Positions 25,653-35,256 of a DNA stretch of 64,000 nt are shown piece by piece (the stretch's first letter is position 1; every line of letters starts with the position of its first letter). This DNA comes from CAZDCD01 sp964503885 (GTDB lineage: Bacteria; Bacteroidota; Bacteroidia; Bacteroidales; UBA10428): assembly GCA_964503885.1 (NCBI GenBank), contig CAZDCD010000011.1, positions 80,600 through 144,599 on the forward strand, read 5' to 3'. Both the position numbers and the translations under genes were made by a program. Under the pieces are notes generated by a model. The model ran no database searches. It worked only from the letters and a program-made list of their open reading frames with translations, and was not told the DNA's origin.

Positions 25653-28600
25653 ATGAAAAAATACATTTACCCCCTGCAGTTAATAACTTTTTTCTTTTTC
25701 CAATTTTCCAATACAGGCGCCCAGGTTATTGCTGATTTTACGGTGAGTCCCCAGGATGGTTGTTCACCCCTGGTTGCGCATTTCGATGCTTCAGGGTCAA
25801 GCGGACCGGGAACACTCACTTACCTGTGGTACCTGGGACCGCAACAGGGTACTTCCACTCTGCAAAAACCAAATGCAACATACATCACTCCCGGTATTTA
25901 TACTATTAAACTGGTTGTTACCAATGGCAGCGAGACCGATTCAATTACCAAAAATGTAGTGGCTTACAAAAATCCGGTGGCTAACTTTTCGGGTGAACGG
26001 AAAGGGTGTACGCCGCATGAGGTGCAGTTTACTGATTTATCAATCCCGGGAGACGGCCAGATTATTAGCTGGGACTGGGATTTCAGGACGGGTGAAATTA
26101 TCTCTGAACAGAACCCGGTACATACCTATACATTACCGGGTAAGTTCGATGTATTTCTTGAAGTTACCGATGTGCACGGATGCAAGGGACATCTGGACGT
26201 TCCGCAGTATATTGATGTGGTAACACCTCCTGTGCCTAATTTCACGTTTGCCCCTTCAACGGCGTGCACTGTGCCGGCTGGTTTTCAGTTCACCAATACC
26301 ACTACAGGACAGGGAGTATTATCGTATCAGTGGACCTTCGGTGACAACCAATCTTCTGCAGAAACAAATCCTTCACACACGTATAACTCATTCGATGATT
26401 ATACAGTACGTCTGGTTGTTTCGAACGACTACGGTTGCCCCATGGATACCTCAAAGACGGTATATGTCAGCCAGGTGAATGCCTCGGGCACAATAAGCCA
26501 GGGAGGAACTCCCATTACCAACAACGGCATCATTTGTCCGGGCCGCGTTGATTTTAACAGCACTTCCACTGGTACAGGTTTTGTACGCTGGATATTCGGC
26601 GATGGTACCTCTTCGGTAAGCAAATCAGGATTTCACAACTATACACAGACCGGCCCCATTATCCTTAAACTGATCGCTTCGCCGAACAACCCCTGTGCCG
26701 ATACAGTAACCTGGAATTTTACCATAGAGAATATTTCGGCCAATTTCACCATGAATACCGATTATTCCTGTACTTCTCCGGCCCTTGTTCAGTTTACCGA
26801 TCAGTCGGTAAATGCCGCAAGCTGGGAATGGACCTTCAGCGACAGCCAGAAGGCTTATACACAAAATACATCACATACGTATACGGTACCTTATGACCCG
26901 GACCCATATAAGGTCAACGATAACGTATATTTCAGCACTACTCTTGAAGCTACGAGCAGTCACGGGTGTACAAGCGCTGTTTCCAAAACATTCAGGATCA
27001 AAAAGCCCACAGCAGTCATGACTGCCGACAAAACTTCAGGTTGTTTTCCGTTGCAGGTAAGGTTCAGAGACCAGAGCCTTTCCGACGAACCGATAACCAC
27101 CCGCCAGTGGATATTCGGTGATACCCAGACCTCCTCCGGGGCAGCAGACTCAGCCATCCATATATATAACAGTCACGATACATTCAATGCACGGCTTGTG
27201 ATCACCAATAATGCCGGGTGCAAAGATACTTCATATATCATTCCCATTCATGCAGGTAAAACGCTATTCCCTGATTTCACCATAAGTTCCAATGATGTAT
27301 GTCCCAACCAGCTAATAACGTTCACCAATACCACTCCCGAATCAAATCTCATCCAGGGCTGGCATTACTATGTCAACGGCACACCGGTAAATGCACTACC
27401 CGGGCAGGCAAATCCGGTCTGGAAAGTAAAAGCAGATACCGGGTATATGGATGTCAAACTGCAGGTAAATTATAACGGGTGTATCTCGGAAACTGTGAAG
27501 ACGGATGCCATTCATAACAAAGGGCCTGTATCTGCCTTCAGCTATAATTTCAGCTGCGGGACCCCGCTGCAATATTCCTTTACCAACCAGTCGGTTGGAT
27601 ACAGCAGTTATAAGTGGGTATTCGGCACCAACCGGACGAATACAACAACGCTGAATCCAAACTATACCTATTCGGCCGAAGGCGACAGCATTGTCGAGCT
27701 GATCACCTATGCCGGAGGTTGTTCGGATACTGCCAGAGAGGAACTGCTGATCAGGAATGTACAGGCAATTGCTACAGGCAAATCAGAGGTTTGCGCCCAG
27801 GATCCTGTATTCTATTCCGGTGATCAGTCTTACACTATTGTGAACTACTGTGAAGAAAAATACCTGTGGTACATCAGTGACAGTACACAACCGTTAAGGA
27901 CAAACAACGATGATATCACTCATACTTTCTCATCACGGGGAAATTTTGATGTGACACTGGTAGTGAATTACGATAACGGCTGCCCCGACACAGCAGATCT
28001 AAGCATAAGGTCATATATGCCATACACAGGATTTGATGCCGACACCCTCTATGGGTGTACACCTTTTATTGTTACCTTCACCGATAATTCAACAGCTGAT
28101 ATCAATCCGCTTGAAACCTGGCATTGGGTATATGAACCATCAGCCGATACCACATATACGAGCCAGGCACCCTTTGTAAAGCGCTGGTTCAACAACCCGG
28201 GAGTATATGAAGTCACACTAACGGTGACCGATACAATGGGTTGTGCGGGATTTGATGTGACAACGGTCTCCACGGCAAATCCCGACGCCGAATTTCTTGT
28301 AAGCGATGATAATACCTGCCTTGGTAATGCGGTATTGTTCTATTATACGATCCAGGAGAAGGACAGTGTGATCTGGGATTTCGGGAACGGCGATGTGTCC
28401 CGTGATCTTTCGAGACCGGTTTCCTATACATACCCTGCAGAAGGAGAATATACACCCATGTTTACCATTTACCGGTTCGGCTGTTCAGATACCTTCAGCA
28501 TGAATACCAACCAGATGAAGGTGCAAAAAGCCAGCGCGTATTTTGATGTGTCGGACAGCATCTGGAACTGTTACCCGCGTGAAGATACGCTTACCCATGT

Positions 28601-30008
28601 TAAAGGTGGTCAGGAAATCGTTTCGGGCATCTGGAATTTCGGATACGGCAACAATACCTCTTCATATGCCGAAACCAGGATCTTCACCTACCCGAAACCA
28701 GGGGTATATACCCCTTCACTGAGTATCCGGACTTCATTTGGTTGCCGCGATACCTTCAGCAGAAATATCACCCTTTTCGGTCCCACCGGGTCATTTTCAA
28801 TGTCGCCCGATGCAGCCTGCCGTAACGATGAAATAACTTTTGCACTGATCGATACGAGTGATGTATGGTATTTTGAATGGGACATGGGTGACGGCAATAC
28901 GCTTCACGGGAACCCGGTCACGTATTCGTATGCAAATATGGGCGCCGTGTATCCCAAGCTTGTCCTTCAGAGTGATTCGGGAAGCTGCGTGGTGGGACTT
29001 GTAGATACCCTAACCATATATGTCGTACAGTCCGATTTTATAATCCCCGATACCGGCATGTGTGCAACGTATTCCATCAGTTTTGCAAATACTTCACAGG
29101 GCAACGATTTTAACAACTGGAGCTTTTCAAACGGTGTTTTCAGCACCTTCGAAGAACCCATACTGGTATTTACTCCCGGTGATTATACCGGAGAGCTTAT
29201 TGTACGGAATACATTCGGGTGTTCGGATACCACCGGAAAACCGTTTACCATATATCCGCTTCCGGTGATCGCGATAAAAGCCGATACCTTTATGTGTGCG
29301 GGTAATGGAGTCACTTTGTGGGCGACAGGAGGCGACAATATCATCTGGATGCCGTCGTCGGGACTGAGTTCGAACACCATATATTCACCTTTTGCCTCGC
29401 CGGATATGTCCACCACCTATACGGCAACTGTAAGCGATGCAATCAGTGGCTGTAAAAGTTCGGATCACCTGTTTTTGCTGGTACAACAGCCACCGGCCCT
29501 TTCGGTTTATCCGCAGGATACAGGGATATACATCGGAGAGATTGTCCCTGTCAGGACCGATTCGCTTGGTGAACTGTTGTATACCTGGTCACCGGATTAT
29601 ATGATCAACTGCATCCATTGTGCCGCACCACAGCTTCAGCCTCTGCTGAATACCACATATACTATGGATGTGGCAGATACCAACAATTGCTTTGATGCAT
29701 CGTACTATATAGCCGTAGTGGTAACGGAAGCTTACAATGTGGCATTGCCGACTGCCTTCACTCCCATGAGCAGCGATGAGAACAGTGTGGTATATGTCAG
29801 GGGACCCGGTATAAAAAGGCTGATCGAATTCAGGATTTTCAACCGCTGGGGCACCCAGGTATTTTACACCGATGACATACGCCAGGGATGGGACGGGACA
29901 TATAAGGGTAAGATGCAGAATATCGATACCTATACCTATGTGGTCACTGCCGAGTTCTGGGATGGAAGGATCGTATCGACCAAGGGCACTATAACATTGC
30001 TCAGGTGA
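25653..30008 (+). CDS. Giant PKD-repeat adhesin with type B T9SS sorting domain
   Basis: A 1,451-residue surface protein. Signal peptide MKKYIYPLQLITFFFFQF ends near GAQ. I count about 14 consecutive PKD-like repeats of 75-100 residues, each with a Cys near the start and a W-x-F-G-D/W-D-F type strand (SWDWDF, QWTFGDN, RWIFGDG, EWTFSDS, QWIFGDT), followed by two Ig-like modules. The last 85 residues (VALPTAFTPMSSDENSVVYV, FRIFNRWGTQVFYT, GWDGTYKGKMQNIDTYTYV) form the gliding-motility-associated C-terminal domain, the type B T9SS signal found on SprB. It probably acts in adhesion or gliding and depends on the divergent PorP/SprF. The A+T-rich upstream region ends in a run of T and A; no -7 box is certain. 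Confidence 0.92.
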   Translation: MKKYIYPLQLITFFFFQFSNTGAQVIADFTVSPQDGCSPLVAHFDASGSSGPGTLTYLWYLGPQQGTSTLQKPNATYITPGIYTIKLVVTNGSETDSITKNVVAYKNPVANFSGERKGCTPHEVQFTDLSIPGDGQIISWDWDFRTGEIISEQNPVHTYTLPGKFDVFLEVTDVHGCKGHLDVPQYIDVVTPPVPNFTFAPSTACTVPAGFQFTNTTTGQGVLSYQWTFGDNQSSAETNPSHTYNSFDDYTVRLVVSNDYGCPMDTSKTVYVSQVNASGTISQGGTPITNNGIICPGRVDFNSTSTGTGFVRWIFGDGTSSVSKSGFHNYTQTGPIILKLIASPNNPCADTVTWNFTIENISANFTMNTDYSCTSPALVQFTDQSVNAASWEWTFSDSQKAYTQNTSHTYTVPYDPDPYKVNDNVYFSTTLEATSSHGCTSAVSKTFRIKKPTAVMTADKTSGCFPLQVRFRDQSLSDEPITTRQWIFGDTQTSSGAADSAIHIYNSHDTFNARLVITNNAGCKDTSYIIPIHAGKTLFPDFTISSNDVCPNQLITFTNTTPESNLIQGWHYYVNGTPVNALPGQANPVWKVKADTGYMDVKLQVNYNGCISETVKTDAIHNKGPVSAFSYNFSCGTPLQYSFTNQSVGYSSYKWVFGTNRTNTTTLNPNYTYSAEGDSIVELITYAGGCSDTAREELLIRNVQAIATGKSEVCAQDPVFYSGDQSYTIVNYCEEKYLWYISDSTQPLRTNNDDITHTFSSRGNFDVTLVVNYDNGCPDTADLSIRSYMPYTGFDADTLYGCTPFIVTFTDNSTADINPLETWHWVYEPSADTTYTSQAPFVKRWFNNPGVYEVTLTVTDTMGCAGFDVTTVSTANPDAEFLVSDDNTCLGNAVLFYYTIQEKDSVIWDFGNGDVSRDLSRPVSYTYPAEGEYTPMFTIYRFGCSDTFSMNTNQMKVQKASAYFDVSDSIWNCYPREDTLTHVKGGQEIVSGIWNFGYGNNTSSYAETRIFTYPKPGVYTPSLSIRTSFGCRDTFSRNITLFGPTGSFSMSPDAACRNDEITFALIDTSDVWYFEWDMGDGNTLHGNPVTYSYANMGAVYPKLVLQSDSGSCVVGLVDTLTIYVVQSDFIIPDTGMCATYSISFANTSQGNDFNNWSFSNGVFSTFEEPILVFTPGDYTGELIVRNTFGCSDTTGKPFTIYPLPVIAIKADTFMCAGNGVTLWATGGDNIIWMPSSGLSSNTIYSPFASPDMSTTYTATVSDAISGCKSSDHLFLLVQQPPALSVYPQDTGIYIGEIVPVRTDSLGELLYTWSPDYMINCIHCAAPQLQPLLNTTYTMDVADTNNCFDASYYIAVVVTEAYNVALPTAFTPMSSDENSVVYVRGPGIKRLIEFRIFNRWGTQVFYTDDIRQGWDGTYKGKMQNIDTYTYVVTAEFWDGRIVSTKGTITLLR

Positions 30009-30107
30009 CAAAGATTCATCTTCATAATAGATACTTCTTTACAATAACGACAGAAAAAAATTCAGCAGGAAGTATTTCCGTATTTATGCCTAATATTAAT
30101 CTTACAA

Positions 30108-30767
30108 TTACGGATTAACTGTACCAAGCGAATCAATAAATCTCTGGAATCCTGCATTATACCTGGCAGCGTCTATAATATCCTTTCTTTTACGCCAATT
30201 TCTTAATATTACTTCATAAGTTCTGATACTTTGTGGAGTATTCTTTCCTTCTGCCGAAATTCCGCGGATATTTCTTCTTGCAAGAATGGTATTAAGTCTA
30301 AAAAGACAATTGTGAATATCTGATCTGTGGCGATTATTATAATAAACCGGAAGCAGCCAGCATTCAATTGTATGGATGCAGACTGCAAAAATTATTTTGC
30401 CACTATATTTCTGTTTTATCTCGGGTTTTATCAGGGATTCCAATTTTTCCCGGATATTATCATACAACTCTTCGGTGGGTTTGATCCGCCCATTATTTGA
30501 ATGGTTTACGCTAAAAGGTGCGGTTTGCGACTGGTCGGTATCAATCTGAATTACCAGGTAATCATTTTCTACAAAGATATCTTTCAGTTCATCTCTCCCG
30601 CAGTATTTAAGTACCTCATTCCACCCGCCTGTTGCTTCCTGCCTGTCATTAACAATTTTTGGCTGGATCTGGCGGATTTTTGGCTCATACTCTTTAAAAT
30701 ATTTTGCAATGATATGTTTTACAATCCTGTGTTCCGATACCCCTTCCGTGATCATTGCAAAGTTCAT
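30108..30767 (-). CDS. TOPRIM-like partner of an SMC-type ATPase
   Basis: A 219-residue protein I cannot assign to a named family with certainty. It has the pattern of small TOPRIM-fold nucleases such as DUF4276 or RloB: an N-terminal strand with acidic residues (AMITEGVSEHRIVKHI, Glu at 8 and 12), a DxD motif (LVIQIDTDQ, Asp 76 and 78), and a later CIHTIECWLL segment (Glu 135) like the EAWLL/EFWLL motif of those families. It starts 13 bp after the stop of the ATPase gene, so the two form an operon. ATPase plus TOPRIM pairs occur in OLD-like, Gabija, PARIS and RloAB/AbiL defence systems; a similar anti-phage role is an inference. Base composition is A+T rich like its partner. Confidence 0.7.
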   Translation of the reverse strand: MNFAMITEGVSEHRIVKHIIAKYFKEYEPKIRQIQPKIVNDRQEATGGWNEVLKYCGRDELKDIFVENDYLVIQIDTDQSQTAPFSVNHSNNGRIKPTEELYDNIREKLESLIKPEIKQKYSGKIIFAVCIHTIECWLLPVYYNNRHRSDIHNCLFRLNTILARRNIRGISAEGKNTPQSIRTYEVILRNWRKRKDIIDAARYNAGFQRFIDSLGTVNP

Positions 30768-30780
30768 CAGATGCTTTGAT

Positions 30781-31989
30781 TTAAAAATTTTCCGGTAATC
30801 CGCCTATAAAACCGCTTGTCCAAACTTCCGATAATTTCATCCGCCGTTCGGATTTGTATTCTATGCGTTCAGCTTTGGAATAGCCATCATCGTTCCTTCT
30901 TACCACAAACAACCGTTGGTTATCATCTTTTAGATCCAGCCCGTCGAGAACAGCAGGATTTTGTGTGGTGATGATAACCTGTTTTCCGTATTTTTCTGCC
31001 AGCCCGGAAAGATTTTTTGTAAGCTGCATACATAATTTCGGGTTTAAGGAAACATCGATGTTATCGATTGCAAAAAACTTCGGGGTCGCTTTTGAGATAA
31101 AAAGTGTCGAATAGAATAATAAAAATAAAAAACCTTCATTGGTGCTACGCTGATCAAAATATTGTAGCTCATTATATAAATATTTGTCTTTTATCCGCAG
31201 TGCAAACTCATTCTTCATCAGGTTTTCCGGCAAATCAAAATTTTCATACCAATCCAGGAGAAACATGTTATTCTTAATTGAGTCAAGCGTTTCAGTGTTC
31301 TTTTTATCGAATGCAAGCTCCTTGAGATGCTGAAAAAGCCCTTCCCCCCTTATTCCCAAAGGAAGTAACTGTGCAGTATCTTCAAATTTCCTTAAACTGC
31401 TTTGTTCGGGGGAATAAACAATATAATCAGAAACAGTATTATCTGAAAGAAATCCTTTAAGGATTGCCTGGCTAAGAAGCGAGACAATTTTTTTATAATC
31501 CTTCTTATTTGTATATTGTTTGATATTTTCTGAAATACTATCCGGAAAGATATTGTCTTCGAGCACACTTAATATTTGCTTTACTCTTAGTTCATCATCT
31601 TCCATATAAATGGCATCCAGTATCACTTCTATTTCTTCTGTAATTCTTTTCTTGTTCTTATTAATCCATTTCTTCGGGTTGTTAGTTTCATTCTCTATCT
31701 GATAAGAATACGCTTGTTCATCGGTTGCAAAATTTAATGTAATTGATTTATTTTCTTTACCATTTGTAAAAGCTGAAAACATAAATTCGGGATTAGTAAC
31801 GCGGATACCTCTGCTACCCAGAAATTCATAATCCAACTTATCTGCGCTCGCGGCAGCGCCGAAAGCAATAGCTTCCAGAATATTGGATTTCCCGCAGCCG
31901 TTCTCACCTATCAGTATGTTGAATGTTCCCAGACCCAATGAAACGTCAACAACAGACTTAAAATTTTTTATCTCAACCGATTTAATCAT
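30781..31989 (-). CDS. SMC/OLD-like AAA ATPase, putative defence gene
   Basis: A 402-residue ABC-type ATPase of the AAA_15/AAA_21 group. N-terminal IKNFKSVVDVSLGLG precedes Walker A (IGENGCGKSNILEA, residues 27-40); FFAIDNIDVSLNPKL near residue 310 is the Walker B with Asn where Glu is usual, and VIITTQNPAVLDGLDL is the switch region. The middle (residues 95-280) is lysine-rich and helical, probably the lever or coiled-coil part. Sample lines within the gene have about 27-33% G+C against about 43% in the adhesin next to it, which suggests acquisition. It is first in a two-gene unit with the TOPRIM-like protein. The ATPase call is secure; the defence role is inferred from the pairing. Confidence 0.88.
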   Translation of the reverse strand: MIKSVEIKNFKSVVDVSLGLGTFNILIGENGCGKSNILEAIAFGAAASADKLDYEFLGSRGIRVTNPEFMFSAFTNGKENKSITLNFATDEQAYSYQIENETNNPKKWINKNKKRITEEIEVILDAIYMEDDELRVKQILSVLEDNIFPDSISENIKQYTNKKDYKKIVSLLSQAILKGFLSDNTVSDYIVYSPEQSSLRKFEDTAQLLPLGIRGEGLFQHLKELAFDKKNTETLDSIKNNMFLLDWYENFDLPENLMKNEFALRIKDKYLYNELQYFDQRSTNEGFLFLLFYSTLFISKATPKFFAIDNIDVSLNPKLCMQLTKNLSGLAEKYGKQVIITTQNPAVLDGLDLKDDNQRLFVVRRNDDGYSKAERIEYKSERRMKLSEVWTSGFIGGLPENF

Positions 31990-32646
31990 CCATTATTTTT
32001 GTATAAATCTCATTTTGGCAAATTTACAATTGTTTTCCAGATTTATTTGATTTAGTTTTCAGGTTCTGAAATTAAGATAGTCATAAGGCTTTAGATTTTC
32101 TAAATAGCCATCAGCATTTTTCCTGATTAATGCGAATTAAGGATTGAATATATATTCCTGTGCTTTTGCATTTTTCATGCCGCTTTTAAACCCAACGCAA
32201 CCATTCCTCCAAGCACAATGATCTAAGTTTTGAACCTGTTTTCTTCATTGGTGCCGGATTATTTTAAACCCCGATAGTTAGCAAATCGTAATTTGGCCTT
32301 TTTAGCTGACCAAGTGCTGCAACAAAAAGTAAAAATGATGTGGCGGCAGATATCACCATGAATGGTTTTGTATTTTTTTACCAGAAATATTCTTTGAAAG
32401 AATAGACGTTCCTGTCTTTCAGTCTGTCACGGACTAAAAATACTACATAAATTATTAAATATCAGGTAATTATTTACAAACTTTCGAAAAAAGGTGAAAA
32501 ATGTTATCCGGTCCTTGTCAAAATCAGTGTCGGATACCTGTTGCATCAATATATCCATAATATGATTTCTTGGTGAATTCCCGGTAAGTTTTACTAAGAA
32601 ACTCATATCATTACTTTTATTCCGATCAGGTGTTTGTCAAGCCAGT
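31990..32646. other. A+T-rich region without a recognisable gene
   Basis: These 657 bp have no convincing gene. A minus-strand frame at 32264-32359 would encode a 31-residue hydrophobic peptide ending in LKRPNYDLLTIGV, possibly a relic of a membrane protein. A perfect inverted repeat TATTCTTT-G-AAAGAATA lies at 32388-32404. The location beside an A+T-rich ATPase/TOPRIM pair fits a decayed insertion zone. Confidence 0.5.
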
Positions 32647-33720
32647 TTATATTCCTGATCGCGCATTTGCCGAATATTTACTATATGCCGCCTCCATGAG
32701 GATATGAAATGCCTGGCCTTCAGCCGCGGTACCGGGACTGTTGAAATAGGGTGAGCCGCATACCCCCTGAACATATCCGCATTCATCTACTTTTAACAAT
32801 GCCGCTTCTCTCATCCTGTCCGCATCACTGATCCGGTTCCTGTCGAGCCAGCCGTCCGCAATACCCCTGTAAATCGTGTAGGCAAGCATTTGTGAGAGAT
32901 TGGTTTCCACAAAGGTAGACGGGTCGTCCACCACATCGTGAAACAGGCCGTCAGGCCGGAGGTATTTTAAACATCCGTCAAGCAACTGGTTTGTATCCTC
33001 AACCAGCTCATTTTTCTCATTCTGCATGGTTTCGGGCAATGCAGCGATAACCCGTGCAAAAGCAGCCGCAGTCCATCCGTTACCCACCCCCCAGAAAGCC
33101 TTCCGCTTAAATACTTTTTTGCCGATATCGTAAATATGGCTGAACAACTTATTTTCCGGATTCCACAGGCATGCCCTGAATCCCCTGATCTGTTTCATGG
33201 CCTCATGGTATTCACCTGCAACAGCCAGAAACGGAGGTGCCATATACATGGCATCGATCCACACCTCGGGTGCATTTTTCACGTGGTGAAGAATGCCGTC
33301 GGTTTTGGGTGCCTTGTTCAGCAGGTAATTGAGCATCTTTTCCCATGCTTCTTTATACTTGTCATCGCCCGTTTTTTTCCAGGCAAAAATAACTGCCTCA
33401 CCGGAAGCGGCCGGATCGGTCACACCATTATCCTGGTAGACTACCGAGAGTTGTCCCTCGTCTGTTTGTCTTAGTACAGCCTCCTTTGCCATCATCAGGG
33501 TCAACTCGTCATCACCTGCTTCAAGAAAAGCCTGTGCTGCCACTCCATGCTCCCAGGAAGCACGTTGTAAAGTGAGCAGCGCAAGTTTGACTCTGGCTGT
33601 TCTGTCGAGTTTTAACAGTGACGGAAAAGCCTCCGGCTTTCCGGAAGTGCAGGAACCAATTGCCAGTGCAGGAATTGCAGTGATAGCCATGGTTGAGCCG
33701 ATGAATTTTCGACGGTACAT
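32647..33720 (-). CDS. GH88/GH105-type unsaturated glycuronyl hydrolase lipoprotein
   Basis: A 357-residue (alpha/alpha)6-barrel enzyme. Relatives split unsaturated uronic acids from the ends of pectin- or glycosaminoglycan-derived oligosaccharides made by lyases. Seen: RASWEHGVAAQAFLEAG near residue 53, EVWIDAMYMAPPFLAVAGEY near 152 (the IDxxxMAxPFL motif with the probable catalytic Asp), WGVGNGWTAAAFARVI near 211, and DGLFHDVVDDPSTFVETN near 255. The N-terminus carries a twin-arginine pattern (YRRKFIG) and a lipobox (AIGSC, Cys 24), so it is probably a Tat-exported lipoprotein in the periplasm. No SusC/SusD pair or polysaccharide lyase is close, so the substrate is open. Confidence 0.85.
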   Translation of the reverse strand: MYRRKFIGSTMAITAIPALAIGSCTSGKPEAFPSLLKLDRTARVKLALLTLQRASWEHGVAAQAFLEAGDDELTLMMAKEAVLRQTDEGQLSVVYQDNGVTDPAASGEAVIFAWKKTGDDKYKEAWEKMLNYLLNKAPKTDGILHHVKNAPEVWIDAMYMAPPFLAVAGEYHEAMKQIRGFRACLWNPENKLFSHIYDIGKKVFKRKAFWGVGNGWTAAAFARVIAALPETMQNEKNELVEDTNQLLDGCLKYLRPDGLFHDVVDDPSTFVETNLSQMLAYTIYRGIADGWLDRNRISDADRMREAALLKVDECGYVQGVCGSPYFNSPGTAAEGQAFHILMEAAYSKYSANARSGI

Positions 33721-33773
33721 ATTATCAATGCTTTACTGTTATTATGGATTCTAAAATAACACTATTTCTCCAT

Positions 33774-34490
33774 TCAGGCATGCTTTTGTTTTCTGATCCT
33801 CAAAATGATCAGGATTATCCCCGCTATGATCAGTATTTCACCCAGGGAAAAGAGCATCCAGTTAAAGGATACCGGCGTGTATTGCATACCCAGATCGTAT
33901 AATGGCTTTCTATCGGGCATGTTCCAGAGTTCAGAATAGCTGAAGTGCCGTAAAATAAACGCAGCGTAATCCCATATAAAGGCGACGATCAAAGCCAATG
34001 AGCCTGCAATCAGTAAGATCCATTCAACAGGCACTATTATAATTTTTCCGGTTTTGCTGTAGTATATCAGTATAAGGCCTAAACCGATCATGGTAATTGA
34101 TACGATCAGCGGTGCGATTACCGGCCCGACCCATGTGGCCGGGATCAGAAAAAGGATATCCCAGGTCATGAACGATCCGGGCCATCCGATCAAGAGTTTC
34201 AGAAAAACATAATAAAAAATATCCCAGATGGCAAAACTGTATATAAACCAGGCAAACCTTTCTGTGAATGTTCTGCCTGCGATATACCCGATCCCCAGCA
34301 GCATAAGCATTGTTGCAACTTCCCTGAATATTTCGGTAATAGCCAGGTGCGGATCGATCGGAGCCATCGGGAACTGAAAACCACCAGGATATATAATGCT
34401 CCTGAGGTAAATGACCACAGCACTTTCGAGGTAACCCATGGCAATGGCAAAAAGCGTGATCCATACCAGTGTTTTCAGTGATTGTTTCAT
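33774..34490 (-). CDS. Polytopic membrane protein of unknown function
   Basis: A 238-residue protein with about seven hydrophobic spans (for example LVWITLFAIAMGYLESAVVI, MLMLLGIGYIAG, FIYSFAIWDIFYYVFLKLLI, IAPLIVSITMIGLGLILIYY, ILLIAGSLALIVAFIWDY and the C-terminal ILIIAGIILIILRI). Conserved-looking polar spots within the membrane, such as GYLESA and IWDIFYY, hint at a family fold, but I do not recognise it. It ends 53 bp upstream of the GH88/105 gene start on the same strand, so the two may be co-transcribed. It is certainly a real gene by its even hydrophobic pattern; no function is proposed. Confidence 0.75.
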   Translation of the reverse strand: MKQSLKTLVWITLFAIAMGYLESAVVIYLRSIIYPGGFQFPMAPIDPHLAITEIFREVATMLMLLGIGYIAGRTFTERFAWFIYSFAIWDIFYYVFLKLLIGWPGSFMTWDILFLIPATWVGPVIAPLIVSITMIGLGLILIYYSKTGKIIIVPVEWILLIAGSLALIVAFIWDYAAFILRHFSYSELWNMPDRKPLYDLGMQYTPVSFNWMLFSLGEILIIAGIILIILRIRKQKHA

Positions 34491-34572
34491 TCCGCCTGTG
34501 AATGGAATTATGTAATGTAAATATAAACGAAATTAACGGATCCCGGATTGCACAGAAGATGGATCTTTGGTA

Positions 34573-35241
34573 TTAAAAAAATACGCCGAAACGGAAACCA
34601 GCCAGGGGAACTGATCCTGTATACCCGAACTCGAAAGGTGAGTGGCTGAAGTACCTCGGATTGAGATCATCGGTTTTGATGAAGGCATACCGTATGCCTC
34701 CTCCGCAAAAGATATCCACAAAAAGGCGCTGGGCTATTTCGGTCTGGTACCCGATAAAAAAATCGGTGCCGATCTTATCAATGATGGTTTCATGATCGAA
34801 CAACCCATAGGTTATTGCCTGCAACCCAAAGCGATCAATATATCCCCAGCCTTCAATCTCATAAGTGAGCGTATAGTGGTTATAAAATCCTCCATATCCC
34901 AGGTACAATCCTACAGGTTTTGTATTGTACTGGATATAAAACCTGTGCGAAATGTTCATCCCATACCCGGTAAGTTTGTTGTACTTGTCGAATACCGATT
35001 CGTCTCCTGCAGCATCGTTTGAATTGTTTGTCAGCCGTTCATTCAGAAAAACCTGCGGCGAAAAAACGAGCCAGCTTTTGGATTTTCCCAGGTGAACATC
35101 GAGGTCGATGCGCATGCCGCTTATGAACATAAGTTGCGGATACCAGCTGATTCCAATGGATGAGATTGTATCCTGTGCACGGATTACGGATGCATTTAAA
35201 AAAATCAAAAATAATGAGCCAATCAGAGGTTTCATATCCAT
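34573..35241 (-). CDS. Outer-membrane beta-barrel protein, unknown role
   Basis: A 222-residue exported protein. Signal peptide MDMKPLIGSLFLIFLNASVI ends near RAQ. Alternating amphipathic strands rich in Tyr, Gly and Phe follow (YGMNISHRFYIQYN, VGLYLGYGGFYNHYTLTYE, RLFVDIFCGGGIRYAF), and the protein closes with LAGFRFGVFF, an aromatic end typical of OMPs inserted by BamA. No named family is recognised. It lies 15 bp after the LVIVD lipoprotein gene and is probably the last or next-to-last cistron of that set; 82 bp separate it from the membrane protein downstream. Confidence 0.75.
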   Translation of the reverse strand: MDMKPLIGSLFLIFLNASVIRAQDTISSIGISWYPQLMFISGMRIDLDVHLGKSKSWLVFSPQVFLNERLTNNSNDAAGDESVFDKYNKLTGYGMNISHRFYIQYNTKPVGLYLGYGGFYNHYTLTYEIEGWGYIDRFGLQAITYGLFDHETIIDKIGTDFFIGYQTEIAQRLFVDIFCGGGIRYAFIKTDDLNPRYFSHSPFEFGYTGSVPLAGFRFGVFF

Positions 35242-35256
35242 GTCGCATATTTTTTT

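Noticed and set aside
30108..31989. Retron or toxin-antitoxin reading of the ATPase pair
   Set aside because: No reverse transcriptase or structured ncRNA is adjacent, and the second protein has TOPRIM-like motifs and is larger than most toxins.
32264..32359. Possible 31-residue membrane peptide on the minus strand
   Set aside because: Too short, no partner gene, and in an A+T-rich zone where hydrophobic frames arise by chance. Kept only as a possible relic.
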